38,074 nucleotides of DNA, from the NCBI GenBank assembly GCA_017882455.1, contig JADGPL010000028.1, positions 1 to 38,074 on the forward strand, in the 5' to 3' direction. Below are positions 1 to 7,800 of this stretch, in pieces. This DNA is from Solirubrobacteraceae bacterium (GTDB taxonomy: Bacteria; Actinomycetota; Thermoleophilia; Solirubrobacterales; Solirubrobacteraceae). The notes under the pieces are model-generated. The model saw only the letters and a program-made list of their open reading frames with translations, was not told the DNA's origin and searched no databases. The stretch's first letter is position 1. Every line of letters starts with the position of its first letter. Both the position numbers and the translations under genes were made by a program.

Positions 1-96
1 TGCCCTCACATCTGCTCCAGGGAAGCCCCCGTCCCGATCAGCCGAAGCTACGACCCGGACCGGACGGCTACCCACACGCAGTTTCATGCCAGTAGC

Positions 97-702
97 TCAG
101 GCGCAGAGCCGGCTGTCGTGCGTGTAGAGCGCAAGCGCGCCCGCGCTCGGTGCGGCGCTGATCTGCTGTGGGCTCGTGGCGTTCTGCAGCGCGTCGCCCA
201 CCAGGAAGAAGCAGCGTCCCGTGCGCACGATCACGTTGCCGTATCCGCCGGGGCCGCTCTTGGCGAGATGCACGAAGCCGACGGCGCTCGGGATCCCCGC
301 CACCGAGAAGCGCGTCGCGCGCTGGCCGCGCGCGATTTCGTGGAGGCTGACCGCGTATTCCCAGGCGGCGCCCGCGGGCGAGGAGAACTCCATCCCGAGC
401 GACAGGGCTTCGCCGGCGAGGCCGTCGAAGCCCTCCTGGACGCCCTCGCGAAAGCCGTGGCGATCGAGCGCCACGATCTCTTTGCGCGCTTCCTTGGGGC
501 CGTCCTGAAGGATCTGCTCGGCGTAGCGCCCGGCGGTGGTGGCCGACTGGATTTCTCGTTCGGCGAAATGGAAACCCGGCAGCTCGGCGGGCTGAGCCAC
601 GAGCGCTGCCGCCGGGATCTGTCGGGCTGCTGCCGCCGCCGAAGGCTCGCCGCCGACCAGGGCGCATGCGAGCGCAAGCAGCATCGTCGTCGCGCGGTTC
701 AC
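97..702 (-). CDS. Secreted protein of unknown function
   Basis: A 201-residue protein with an apparent Sec signal peptide at about residues 1-25: a short basic start, a hydrophobic stretch, then an Ala-rich cleavage region. The mature part is mixed alpha/beta in character and has two cysteines, C164 and C200, that could form a disulfide outside the membrane. I do not recognise a family. The GTG start at 702 is chosen because TAGTCT (709-714 on this strand) ends 6 bases before it, the leaderless-promoter spacing seen at many genes here, and there is no Shine-Dalgarno sequence. It stands alone, divergent from the mntR operon. The gene is likely real because of its signal peptide and codon bias; the function is unknown. 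Confidence 0.75.
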   Translation of the reverse strand: MNRATTMLLALACALVGGEPSAAAAARQIPAAALVAQPAELPGFHFAEREIQSATTAGRYAEQILQDGPKEARKEIVALDRHGFREGVQEGFDGLAGEALSLGMEFSSPAGAAWEYAVSLHEIARGQRATRFSVAGIPSAVGFVHLAKSGPGGYGNVIVRTGRCFFLVGDALQNATSPQQISAAPSAGALALYTHDSRLCA

Positions 703-828
703 AGGCGAAGACTATGGCCCTGCGGCTCGCCTGAGAGCCACCGCACGTCCGTTGACGGGGCAGGCGCGCTCCTGTGGCCTGCTCCCCCGTCTGGCGCATG
801 CACATTGCCAAGCACGCCTTGAAGAATC

Positions 829-844
829 TTTTGGCATGCCATAC
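829..844. promoter_or_regulatory. Candidate MntR operator over the mntR -10 element
   Basis: TTTTGGCA/TGCCATAC is an inverted repeat with 6 of 8 matching positions per arm and a GCATGC centre. It overlaps a -10-like TACTCT (842-847) that ends 6 bases before the ATG at 854. DtxR/MntR family operators are AT-flanked palindromes of similar size, so autorepression by the downstream regulator is plausible. The sequence is seen; binding is inferred. Confidence 0.45.
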
Positions 845-853
845 TCTCTTTCC

Positions 854-1588
854 ATGGCTAGCAAGGAGTTGGCGCGCACACCCGCGGTCGAGGATTACGC
901 AAAGGCTATCTTTGCCCTGGAATCTCGCAGCACAGAGCCGGTTTCCACGAACGCTCTGGCCGAGCGGCTCGGCATCACCCCGGGGTCCGTGTCGGCCATG
1001 CTCAAGCGCCTGGGAGAGCTCGGCGTGATCGCACACGAGCCATACAGAGGCGTGCGCCTGACCGAGGACGGGCGACGCATAGCGCTCGAGGTCATCCGTC
1101 ACCATCGCCTGCTCGAGAGCTTTCTCGCCGACGCGCTGGGCATGCCCTGGGATCGCGTCCATGCTGAGGCCGAGGTGCTCGAGCACGTTCTCTCCGAGGA
1201 CCTCGAGGATCTGATCGCCGCCAAGCTCGGGCACCCGACGGTCGATCCGCACGGGGATCCCATCCCGACCGCCGATCTCGAGCTCGAGGAGCCCTCGACC
1301 GCGCGCATGGAGAGCCTGCAGCCCGGCGACGAGGGGCTGTTCGTGCGCGTATCCGACTCCGATCCGGAGATGCTCCGCTACCTGGCAGAGCGCGGGATCT
1401 CGCCCGGCGAACGCTTCGCCGTGCGTGATCGCCAGCCCTTCGGTGGCCCCTTGTTCGTCGTCTTCGGCGAGCAAGAGCATGCGCTCGGCGGCCAGCTGGC
1501 CGGCGCGATGCGCGTCGAAGTGGACCGGTCCTCCTCGAGTGCCGCCGGTTTGATCGCCGGCGAGGAAGGCTCGATTGAGCCTCTCTGA
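854..1588 (+). CDS. mntR: DtxR-family manganese-type metalloregulator (MntR-like)
   Basis: A metal-dependent repressor of 244 residues with an N-terminal winged helix (about 10-70), a metal-binding dimerization domain (71-140) and a C-terminal FeoA/SH3-like domain (about 155-230). By alignment to DtxR and Bacillus MntR, metal-site residues are D14, H84, E88, H103, E107, E110 and H111. Asp at the DtxR Met10 position and Glu at the Cys102 position are the MntR-type choices, favouring Mn2+ over Fe2+. Upstream in-frame ATGs at 836 and a GTG at 752 exist. I prefer 854 because of the -10-like TACTCT six bases upstream, and because the protein then begins just before the first helix of the fold. The gene overlaps the Nramp gene by 14 bases, so the regulator and transporter form one transcript. 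Confidence 0.9.
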   Translation: MASKELARTPAVEDYAKAIFALESRSTEPVSTNALAERLGITPGSVSAMLKRLGELGVIAHEPYRGVRLTEDGRRIALEVIRHHRLLESFLADALGMPWDRVHAEAEVLEHVLSEDLEDLIAAKLGHPTVDPHGDPIPTADLELEEPSTARMESLQPGDEGLFVRVSDSDPEMLRYLAERGISPGERFAVRDRQPFGGPLFVVFGEQEHALGGQLAGAMRVEVDRSSSSAAGLIAGEEGSIEPL

Positions 1589-2936
1589 GGCGACCGCCTC
1601 CCCCCTCCTCCGTCAGCCGCTGCTGAGCGACGAGGACACCGCGCGCTCGCGCGACCGCTCACGCGTACACCACGCCCGCTACAACAACCGGCGCTGGCGC
1701 CTTCTGTGGCTGCTGGTCGGCCCCGGGATCCTCGCCATGCTCGGCGAGAACGACGGCCCGAGCATGATCGCCTATGCCTCCGACGGCGCGCAGTACGGAC
1801 TCGGGTTCTTCGTGCCTGTCATACCGATCCTGTTCGCCATGGCCTATGTCGTGCAGGAGATGTGCATGCGCGTCGGCGCCGTCACCCACCGCGGCTACGG
1901 CGAGCTCGTGCTCCAGCGCCACGGGCGCGTGTGGGGCTGGTTCGGCGCCGGCGACCTCTGCCTGACGAACCTAGTCACGCTGATCGCCGAGTTCGTCGCC
2001 ATCCGCGTCGGACTGGCCTACTTCCACCTCGGCCCCGGCGTGGCCGTCGCCCTCGGCCTCGTGCTGGTGCTGTTCACGCTCAGCGGCGGGCGCTACTGGC
2101 GCTGGGAGCGCACGGTCCTGGGCCTTGCGCTCTTCAATGGCCTCTTCCTCGTGGCTGCGATCCTGGTCAAGCCGCACGTGGGCTCGATCGTCAGCTCCTT
2201 CTCCTTCACGCCGCTGCCGGGCGGGAGCCTGAACACGCTGCTGCTGCTCATGGCCTCCACGATCGGCGCCACGGTCACACCGTGGATGATCTTCTTCCAG
2301 CAGAGCGCCTCTGCGGACAAGGGCATGACCCCCAAGGACGTTCGCCACGGTCGCTATGACACTGCGCTTGGAGCAGTGCTCGCCGGGGTCTTCGGGGTTG
2401 GCGCGCTCATCGCCGGCGCCGCGCTGCTGAATCACGGCTTGGGCATCCAGGGCTTCGCCGGCGCCGGGTTTCCCGCGGCCCTCTCCCACGTCGCCGGGGG
2501 CGCCGTCGGGACGGTGTTCGCACTCGGGCTGATCGAGGCCGGAGCGGTCGCGATCCTCACGATCTCCGCAAGCACCGCCTATGCGGCCGGCGAATGCGTC
2601 GGCGTCTCGCACAGCTTCAACACCTCGCCGCGCAACGCCGCGGTCTTCTATGCAGCCAATGTCGGGGTGTCGCTGCTGGCGGGGCTGGTCATCCTCATTC
2701 CCGGCGCTCCCCTGCTCTCGATCGCGCTGAACGCCAACGTCCTCGCCACGGTGCTGCTGCCCGTGAGCCTCGTGTTCGTCCTGATGCTCGCCAACGACAG
2801 GCCTCTGATGGGCCGCTGGGCCAACCGGCGCTCGACCAACGTGGTCGGGATCGCCGTGATCGTCTTCGTGAGCATCTGCGGCGCTGCCTACGGCATCGAC
2901 TCCTTCCTGCAGAGCGTCCACATCATCGGGTCATGA
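1575..2936 (+). CDS. Divergent Nramp-family metal transporter
   Basis: A 453-residue polytopic membrane protein of the Nramp fold, with about 11 predicted membrane segments and a roughly 40-residue charged cytoplasmic N-terminus. The fold is recognisable from GPG (49-51) and the following first helix. The canonical DPGN of helix 1 reads D60-G61-P62-S63, and the MPH of helix 6 reads T235-P236-W237 within GATVTPW. So the Asp is kept but the Asn and the Met ligand that give transition-metal selectivity are gone. It starts with TTG at 1575, with GAGGAAGG (1562-1569) as ribosome binding site inside the end of mntR. The following small membrane protein overlaps by ATGA. Being downstream of an Mn-type regulator suggests a role in metal homeostasis; the transported ion is not evident. 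Confidence 0.88.
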   Translation: MSLSEATASPLLRQPLLSDEDTARSRDRSRVHHARYNNRRWRLLWLLVGPGILAMLGENDGPSMIAYASDGAQYGLGFFVPVIPILFAMAYVVQEMCMRVGAVTHRGYGELVLQRHGRVWGWFGAGDLCLTNLVTLIAEFVAIRVGLAYFHLGPGVAVALGLVLVLFTLSGGRYWRWERTVLGLALFNGLFLVAAILVKPHVGSIVSSFSFTPLPGGSLNTLLLLMASTIGATVTPWMIFFQQSASADKGMTPKDVRHGRYDTALGAVLAGVFGVGALIAGAALLNHGLGIQGFAGAGFPAALSHVAGGAVGTVFALGLIEAGAVAILTISASTAYAAGECVGVSHSFNTSPRNAAVFYAANVGVSLLAGLVILIPGAPLLSIALNANVLATVLLPVSLVFVLMLANDRPLMGRWANRRSTNVVGIAVIVFVSICGAAYGIDSFLQSVHIIGS

Positions 2937-3181
2937 GCGCCGAGCCCTACGAGCACGACCGGGCCACGCAGTTGCAGGATGTTCCGATCCCCTACGATCC
3001 TGACGCCGACGAGGAGCTGATCATGCACCTCGAGCGCGACCAGCTGGTGGCCGAGACCTTCCGGCCGGTGCCGCGAGCAGAGCTCGGGCGCAGGGCTGCG
3101 ATCGGGCTGTGGGCGCTGCGGATCTTCGTGGTGCTCGTGAGCGCGATGGTGATCTACACGTTCATGGCAGGTCTGCACTGA
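2933..3181 (+). CDS. Small single-pass membrane protein coupled to the Nramp gene
   Basis: An 82-residue protein whose ATG overlaps the Nramp stop as ATGA, so the two are translationally coupled. Residues 1-52 are hydrophilic and acidic in the middle (several Asp/Glu around residues 22-35); residues about 55-79 form one hydrophobic membrane segment, leaving a very short tail. I do not recognise a family. Its position makes it a candidate accessory subunit or stabilising partner of the divergent Nramp. The start is fixed by the overlap, and the gene ends just before a hairpin shared with the convergent zwf gene. Confidence 0.7.
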   Translation: MSAEPYEHDRATQLQDVPIPYDPDADEELIMHLERDQLVAETFRPVPRAELGRRAAIGLWALRIFVVLVSAMVIYTFMAGLH

Positions 3182-3192
3182 GGCCGCCTGAA

Positions 3193-3215
3193 CTGAGGCT
3201 GGGCGCTGGCCTCAG
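3193..3215. terminator. Hairpin between convergent genes
   Basis: CTGAGGC (3193-3199) and GCCTCAG (3209-3215) form a perfect 7-bp stem with a 9-base loop, covering the zwf stop codon and following the small membrane protein. There is no T-tract, so this is a candidate bidirectional terminator without a clear U-run. Confidence 0.4.
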
Positions 3216-4630
3216 GCCGGCACCCACGGCCCGTGCCAGCCACCGAGCCCCTTCGTGAGCTGATCGGCGGCCGCGGGCCCCCACGAGCCCTTCTTGTATG
3301 GGTGAGCGGGCGGCGGGGAGTCGAGCAGTGGCTGCAGGATGCGCCAGCACGCCTCCACGCTGTCCTCGCGGGTGAAGTGGGTGGCCTCGCCCTCGATCGC
3401 CGCGTGCAGCAGCACCTCATACGGCGTCGCCCCCTCCCCTCCCTCCTGCGCGAACTCCATGTCGAGCTCGATCGCCTGCGCTCCCGTCTCATCGGCGCGC
3501 AGGGCGTCCAGCACGATCCTGACGCCGGTGGCCGGGTCGATCTTGACGACGATCTGGCTCGGCTGTGGGCGGCGCCCGGACTCGCTGATGAAGCCGAGGC
3601 GGGGCGGGTGCTTGAAGACGAGCCGCAGCTCCGTCTGGCTCACCGCGAGCTGCTTGCCCGTGCGGATGAAGAACGGCACGCCCGCCCAGCGCCAGTTGTC
3701 GATCTCCAGGCGCAGGGCGGCGTAGGTCTCGGTGCTCGAGTCGGGTGCCACGCCGTCGATCTCGCGGTAGCCCTCGTACTGGCCGCGCACGTAGTGAGCG
3801 GGGTCGGCGTCCGGCATCGAGCGGAAGACCGCGAACTTGGCGTCCTTGATCGTCTCCGGATCCCCGCCCGCCGGCGGCTCCATCGCGGCGGCGGCCAGCA
3901 TCTGCATGAGGTGGTTGACGACCACGTCGCGCAGCGCTCCCACGGGATCGTAGAAGTGGCCGCGGTCCTCCACGCCGAAGCTCTCGGCCATCGTGATCTG
4001 CACGCAGGCCAGGTAGTTGCGGTTCCACACCGGCTCGAGCATCGAGTTGGCGAAGCGCAGGTACAGGAGCTCTTCGAGGCCCATCTTGCCGAGGAAGTGA
4101 TCGATCCGGTAGAGCTGGGGCTCTTCTAGGTGCTCGTGCAGCTCGGCCGACAATGCGCGCGCCGAGGCCAGGTCGTGCCCGAAGGGCTTCTCCACGACCA
4201 CTCGCGCGCGCGTGAGCAGGCCCGCCGTGTGCAGGCCCTTGACGACCGTGGCGAACAGCGAGGGCGGCGTCTCCAGATAGAACACGCGGGTCTCGCCGTC
4301 GCCGTCGCCGTCGCTGTCGCCGAGCGCGGAGGTGAGCCGCTTGTAGGTCTCATTCGAGGTGAAGTCTCCGCTCACGTAGGAGAGGCGAGCCGCGAAGCGC
4401 TCGAAGACCTTCTCCTCCACCGACTCGCCGGCCGCCTCGATCGCTTCGCGCGCGTGCTCGCGCAGGTGCTCGACCGTCCAGTCCTCCACGGCCACGCCCA
4501 CGATTGGGCAGCCCAGAAGGCTCCGCCTCTCCAGCCGGTAGAGAGAGCGCAGCGTCATCTTCTTGGCGAGATCGCCCGTGATGCCGAAGATCACCAGCGC
4601 GTTTGCCTCGGCCTGCCTGTGCTCGTGCAT
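3212..4630 (-). CDS. zwf: Glucose-6-phosphate 1-dehydrogenase
   Basis: Oxidises glucose 6-phosphate to 6-phosphogluconolactone with NADP+, the entry to the oxidative pentose phosphate pathway; cytoplasmic. At 472 residues it is slightly short for the family. Visible motifs are the dinucleotide-binding GITGDLAKK (16-24), EKPFG (147-151) and the substrate-binding signature RIDHFLGK (175-182), which contains the catalytic His. An acidic Gly/Asp run at 104-113 is encoded by a repetitive GAC/GGC tract and is probably a variable loop. The ATG at 4630 has a good AGGAG upstream. No gnd, tal or opcA neighbours are present, so it is a stand-alone gene. Confidence 0.95.
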   Translation of the reverse strand: MHEHRQAEANALVIFGITGDLAKKMTLRSLYRLERRSLLGCPIVGVAVEDWTVEHLREHAREAIEAAGESVEEKVFERFAARLSYVSGDFTSNETYKRLTSALGDSDGDGDGETRVFYLETPPSLFATVVKGLHTAGLLTRARVVVEKPFGHDLASARALSAELHEHLEEPQLYRIDHFLGKMGLEELLYLRFANSMLEPVWNRNYLACVQITMAESFGVEDRGHFYDPVGALRDVVVNHLMQMLAAAAMEPPAGGDPETIKDAKFAVFRSMPDADPAHYVRGQYEGYREIDGVAPDSSTETYAALRLEIDNWRWAGVPFFIRTGKQLAVSQTELRLVFKHPPRLGFISESGRRPQPSQIVVKIDPATGVRIVLDALRADETGAQAIELDMEFAQEGGEGATPYEVLLHAAIEGEATHFTREDSVEACWRILQPLLDSPPPAHPYKKGSWGPAAADQLTKGLGGWHGPWVPA

Positions 4631-4678
4631 CGCTGACTCCTGACTGTTTGATCACATCGCTTCTGCCTGCCCGCTGCC

Positions 4679-5434
4679 CTACACCAGCAGACGCACGATC
4701 GCAAAGATGCCCACCACGACGATGAGCGCCCGCAACGCAGTCGGCGGCAGGCGCCGGCCATAGCGGGCGCCAAGCTGCGCCCCGGCGATCGAGGCCACGG
4801 CGATGATCGCAGCCGGGCCCCAGTCCACGTGGGCGGCAAAGATGAAATAGACGCCCGCCACGCCGTTGACGAGGCCGGCCAGGACGTTCTTCAGCGCGTT
4901 CGTGCGCTGCAGGTCCTGGGCGAGCGCCACGCCGAGGATCGCGAGCAGCAGGATGCCCTGCGCCGCGCCGAAGTAGCCGCCGTAGACGCCCGTGAAGTAG
5001 ACCGCGATCGACGTCGCCGCGCCGGCCCTGCGCCGCTCGAGGTCGATTTCGCGCTTGAGCAGGAGCGCTGCCAGGCGGGGCTGGAGCACCGTGAGGACGA
5101 GCGCCACCGCGATGAACACCGGCACGATCGCCTTGAAGGCCGAGGCGGGCAGCACGAGCAGGAGCACCGCGCCCGTGATCCCTCCCGCCACCGACATCGT
5201 CCCCAGACGCAGCGCACGCGAGCCCTGGCCGGCGAGCTCGCGGCGATAGCCGATCGCGCCCGAGACCGACCCGGGGACCAGTCCGATCGTGTTCGACACG
5301 TTCGCCGTCACCGGCGCATAGCCGAAGGCCAGCAGCACCGGGAAGGTGATCAGGGTGCCGCTGCCCACCACCGTGTTGATCGTGCCCGCGGCCAGCCCTG
5401 CAAGCGCGATCGCGACGAGTTCGCCGGCGCTCAA
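4679..5434 (-). CDS. TauE/SafE-family membrane permease
   Basis: A 251-residue integral membrane protein with about 8 hydrophobic segments in two halves, each beginning with a Gly-rich motif (AAGTINTVVGSGTL near residue 15-28 and TGVYGGYFGAAQG in the second half). This is the hallmark of the TauE/SafE (old DUF81) family, whose members export sulfite, sulfoacetate or related anions, although most are uncharacterised. The TTG start at 5434 is chosen because the protein then begins immediately before the first helix, as is usual in the family; no strong ribosome binding site is visible. The gene is divergent from the nitroreductase. The substrate is unknown. Confidence 0.88.
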   Translation of the reverse strand: MSAGELVAIALAGLAAGTINTVVGSGTLITFPVLLAFGYAPVTANVSNTIGLVPGSVSGAIGYRRELAGQGSRALRLGTMSVAGGITGAVLLLVLPASAFKAIVPVFIAVALVLTVLQPRLAALLLKREIDLERRRAGAATSIAVYFTGVYGGYFGAAQGILLLAILGVALAQDLQRTNALKNVLAGLVNGVAGVYFIFAAHVDWGPAAIIAVASIAGAQLGARYGRRLPPTALRALIVVVGIFAIVRLLV

Positions 5435-5494
5435 CTCACGTCAACTTCTCGGACACGCGACGGACACGACGAGGGGCACCTCTAGGGTTGTGGC

Positions 5495-6013
5495 ATGGAC
5501 GTCGAGAAGGCTATCCGCACGCGGCGCACCCACAAGGCCTTCGGGGCCGCCCCGGTCGAGCGCGACGTGCTCGAGCAGCTGCTTGAGCTCGCAACCTGGG
5601 CACCCAACCACCACCTCACCAACCCCTGGCGCTTCCGTGTGATCGGCTCTCGGACGCGCGAGCGCCTGATGGAGCTGGCCGAGGCCGAGCAGCCCGGGTC
5701 GGCCGTGAAGCTGAGGCGCGCGCCCACGCTCGTCGCCGTCAGCGCCCATCAGGGCGGGGACCCCGCCGAGGATCGCGAGGACCTCCTGGCCACCGCCGTG
5801 GCCGCCTACCTGGTCCTGCTCGGGGCCCACGCGCGCGGCCTCGCCGGCTACTGGCGCACCGTCGGGCTCCTGGACACCCCCGCCGGGCGCCAGGCGCTCG
5901 GGATCGGCGACGACGAGACACCGGTCGGGGTCCTCTACCTCGGTCATCCCGTGCAGGAGCAGCGGGTGCCCGAGCGCGCCCCGCTGCAGCAGGTCCTCTC
6001 CTACCTGGAGTGA
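5495..6013 (+). CDS. Nitroreductase-family flavoprotein
   Basis: A 172-residue member of the nitroreductase/FMN oxidoreductase superfamily. The N-terminal RTRRTHKAF segment matches the FMN-phosphate-binding Arg region, APNHHLTNPWRF the conserved region after the second helix, and GDDETPVGVLYLGHP the C-terminal GxP-type motif. Members usually reduce nitro compounds or quinones, or act as NAD(P)H-FMN oxidoreductases. The ATG at 5495 follows TAGGGT (5483-5488) by 6 bases, indicating a leaderless transcript. It is followed closely by two membrane-protein genes. The fold is secure; the substrate is unknown. Confidence 0.88.
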   Translation: MDVEKAIRTRRTHKAFGAAPVERDVLEQLLELATWAPNHHLTNPWRFRVIGSRTRERLMELAEAEQPGSAVKLRRAPTLVAVSAHQGGDPAEDREDLLATAVAAYLVLLGAHARGLAGYWRTVGLLDTPAGRQALGIGDDETPVGVLYLGHPVQEQRVPERAPLQQVLSYLE

Positions 6014-6041
6014 GCCCAGCCCGAGCGCTACGGTGACGGCT

Positions 6042-6479
6042 GTGTCGCCCTCGAGCATCTCCACGCGTACCGCGTCTGGAGGACTGCTGGCGCTGGCCGC
6101 CATCCACCTCGCCTGGGCGGCGGGCTCCTCCTGGCCGCTGGCAACCCGAGCCGACCTGGCCGACGCCGTGATCGGACGCTCCGGGGGCGAGGTGCCTTCG
6201 CCCGCTGCCTGCCTGCGCGTCGCCGGGCTGCTCGCGAGCGCCGCCGCGACCCTCGGTGCTCCCGATTCGCGCTCGAGGCGCGCCGGCGCGCGCACGCTCG
6301 TCATCGCCTTCGGCGCCCGGGGTACCCTCGGGGCCGCCGGTCGCACCGAGCTGCTCGTGCCCGGCTCCAGCTCGCGGCGGTTTCGCGCGCTCGACAGGCG
6401 CCTCTACTCCCCGATCTGCCTGACGCTCGCGGCGCTCGCGCTCCCCGCGGCCCGCGCAGGCCGGAGCCCGTGGCGATGA
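6042..6479 (+). CDS. DUF3995-family membrane protein
   Basis: A 145-residue protein matching the DUF3995 pattern: a first membrane helix followed by AWAAGSSWP, a middle segment with RSGGEVPSPAACLRVAGLL, then GTLGAAGRTELLVPGS and RRFRALDRRLYSPICLTLA near the end. These are about four membrane segments of unknown function. A GTG at 6033 is also in frame, but the GTG at 6042 follows TACGGT (6029-6034) by 7 bases and matches the local leaderless pattern, so I prefer it. The stop overlaps the next ATG as ATGA, so the two genes are coupled. Confidence 0.75.
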   Translation: MSPSSISTRTASGGLLALAAIHLAWAAGSSWPLATRADLADAVIGRSGGEVPSPAACLRVAGLLASAAATLGAPDSRSRRAGARTLVIAFGARGTLGAAGRTELLVPGSSSRRFRALDRRLYSPICLTLAALALPAARAGRSPWR

Positions 6480-7204
6480 AGGCACTCGCCGAAGTCGCAA
6501 GGACGCTGCGTCCACCGGCCGGCGACAGGCACGGGCCGCTGCCGCCGCTGATGGTGGCCCTGACGTTCGTCACGGGCGTCGTCGACGCCGCCAGCTACCT
6601 GAAGCTCGGCCACGTGTTCGTCGCCAACATGACCGGCAACGTCGTGTTCCTCGGGTTCGCCATCGCGGGCGCCGGTGGGCTCTCGATCGTCACCTCGCTG
6701 GTCGCGATCGCCGCGTTTCTCGCCGGCGCGTTCGGCGGCGGCTGGCTCGGCGCGCGCAGCGCCGAGCACCGCGGGCGCATCCTGCGCGCCTCGAGCGCCG
6801 TGCAGGCCACGCTCATCCTCATCGCCTTCCTCGCCGCCGTGGGCGCCGCCGAACCGCTGCATTCGGGCACCCGCTATGCGCTGCTCGTCCCGCTCGCGCT
6901 CGCCATGGGCGTGCAGAACGCCGCCGCGCAGCGCCTGGCCATTCCTGAGCTCACGACCACCGTCCTCACCAAAACGCTGGTCGGGATTGCCTCCGAAGCC
7001 GCGGTCGCGGGCGGCGCCGGCTCCCAGCTCGGGCGTCGGATAGTGGCTGTCCTCGCGATGCTGCTGGGCGCACTCACCGGTGGCTTGCTCGCGCTGCACG
7101 TCTCGATCGCCGCAACTCTTGCAGTAGCTGGCGTGATCGTGATCGCGGTGTGTTTCGTGGTTCATAACCTCTCGCGCCCTGGTGCCGCTTGGGTTCGAGC
7201 CTGA
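6476..7204 (+). CDS. DUF1275 (YoaK-like) membrane protein
   Basis: A 242-residue, roughly six-helix membrane protein of the DUF1275 family. The signature FVTGVVDAASYLKLGHVFVANMTGNVV-type segment appears in the first 60 residues, and ALAMGVQNAAAQRLAIPELTTTVLTKTL lies in the second half, both typical of the family; its role is not known. An in-frame GTG at 6470 exists, but the ATG at 6476 overlaps the upstream stop as ATGA and has GGAG (6463-6466) at good spacing. It is the last gene of the run before the accessory patch. Confidence 0.85.
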   Translation: MKALAEVARTLRPPAGDRHGPLPPLMVALTFVTGVVDAASYLKLGHVFVANMTGNVVFLGFAIAGAGGLSIVTSLVAIAAFLAGAFGGGWLGARSAEHRGRILRASSAVQATLILIAFLAAVGAAEPLHSGTRYALLVPLALAMGVQNAAAQRLAIPELTTTVLTKTLVGIASEAAVAGGAGSQLGRRIVAVLAMLLGALTGGLLALHVSIAATLAVAGVIVIAVCFVVHNLSRPGAAWVRA

Positions 7205-7218
7205 CTGGCTTCGTTCAA

Positions 7219-7452
7219 CTACGGATAACGACCATGCAGACGCTTGTGGGCGCGCTCATAGACATTGCGAGTTCTCTCGTTGGCGGGGTGACGCTCGCCA
7301 AACGCGATCAGGTTCCAGGCGAGGCTGTCGTCGGGCTTCTGGATCAGCTGAAACACGAACCCGTACGGAGCATGTGAGGCGCCCTCCTTGCCGAGCGGGA
7401 GGTAGAGCTTGCGACAGACTCGATCGGCACGCGTGGCGGGCCACCCGCCGGA
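7219..7452 (-). pseudogene. 5'-truncated remnant, possibly a decayed toxin
   Basis: A 77-codon open frame that ends in TAG at 7219-7221 and is closed upstream by TAG at 7453-7455, with no ATG, GTG or TTG at its head. The translation is protein-like: it contains KLYLPLGKEG, PYGFVFQLIQ and a C-terminal YERAHKRLHGRYP. The hydrophobic strand followed by a G-R-H loop and a helix rich in Arg/His is reminiscent of the C-terminal half of small RelE/ParE-like toxins, but I cannot assign it firmly. It lies 13 bases after the antitoxin-like gene on the same strand, which is where a toxin would sit. Base composition is lower in GC than the flanks. Confidence 0.45.
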
Positions 7453-7465
7453 CTATCTGGCACCT

Positions 7466-7684
7466 CTAGCCCTCGTCGTCGAAGGGGACGTCGACCGAGA
7501 GGCGCTCGAAGTCCTCTGCGGAGGCGGGTTTGGTTCTCCTCCGGGCGTGCAGCTCTGTCGCGGGCGTGATCGACGGCTCGATCGTGACGCCGCCCTCACG
7601 ATCCGGGACGACCTCATAACGACGTCCAGCCACCTCCACAACCTCACCGACCGTCAAGTCGAGCCTCTTCACGACAGTTGCCAT
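7466..7684 (-). CDS. Small antitoxin-like protein
   Basis: A 72-residue protein with a beta-rich start (VGEVVEVAGRRYEVVPDREGG) and a C-terminal tail of acidic and aromatic residues ending DFERLSVDVPFDDEG. Such tails resemble the toxin-neutralising ends of type II antitoxins. The ATG at 7684 is selected because TACCAT (7691-7696 on this strand) ends 6 bases before it; a TTG at 7804 overlapping the PIN stop is possible but adds a sequence that does not look like protein. Its expected partner immediately downstream is decayed, so this may be an orphan antitoxin or belong to the upstream PIN module. The family is not certain. Confidence 0.5.
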   Translation of the reverse strand: MATVVKRLDLTVGEVVEVAGRRYEVVPDREGGVTIEPSITPATELHARRRTKPASAEDFERLSVDVPFDDEG

Positions 7685-7800
7685 GGGCCAATGGTAGCCC
7701 CGAAGGGCGGCGGACACCAGGGTCGTCAAGACGCACCGAAGGTCGAAGGCGGCGAACCACAAGCGGTTGACCTCGAGCGGATCTTGTCCAGCGACGAGCG

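Noticed and set aside
68-1480. 470-codon minus-strand frame
   Set aside because: It runs antisense to mntR and has an Arg/Gly-rich, family-less translation. Such frames are common in GC-rich DNA.
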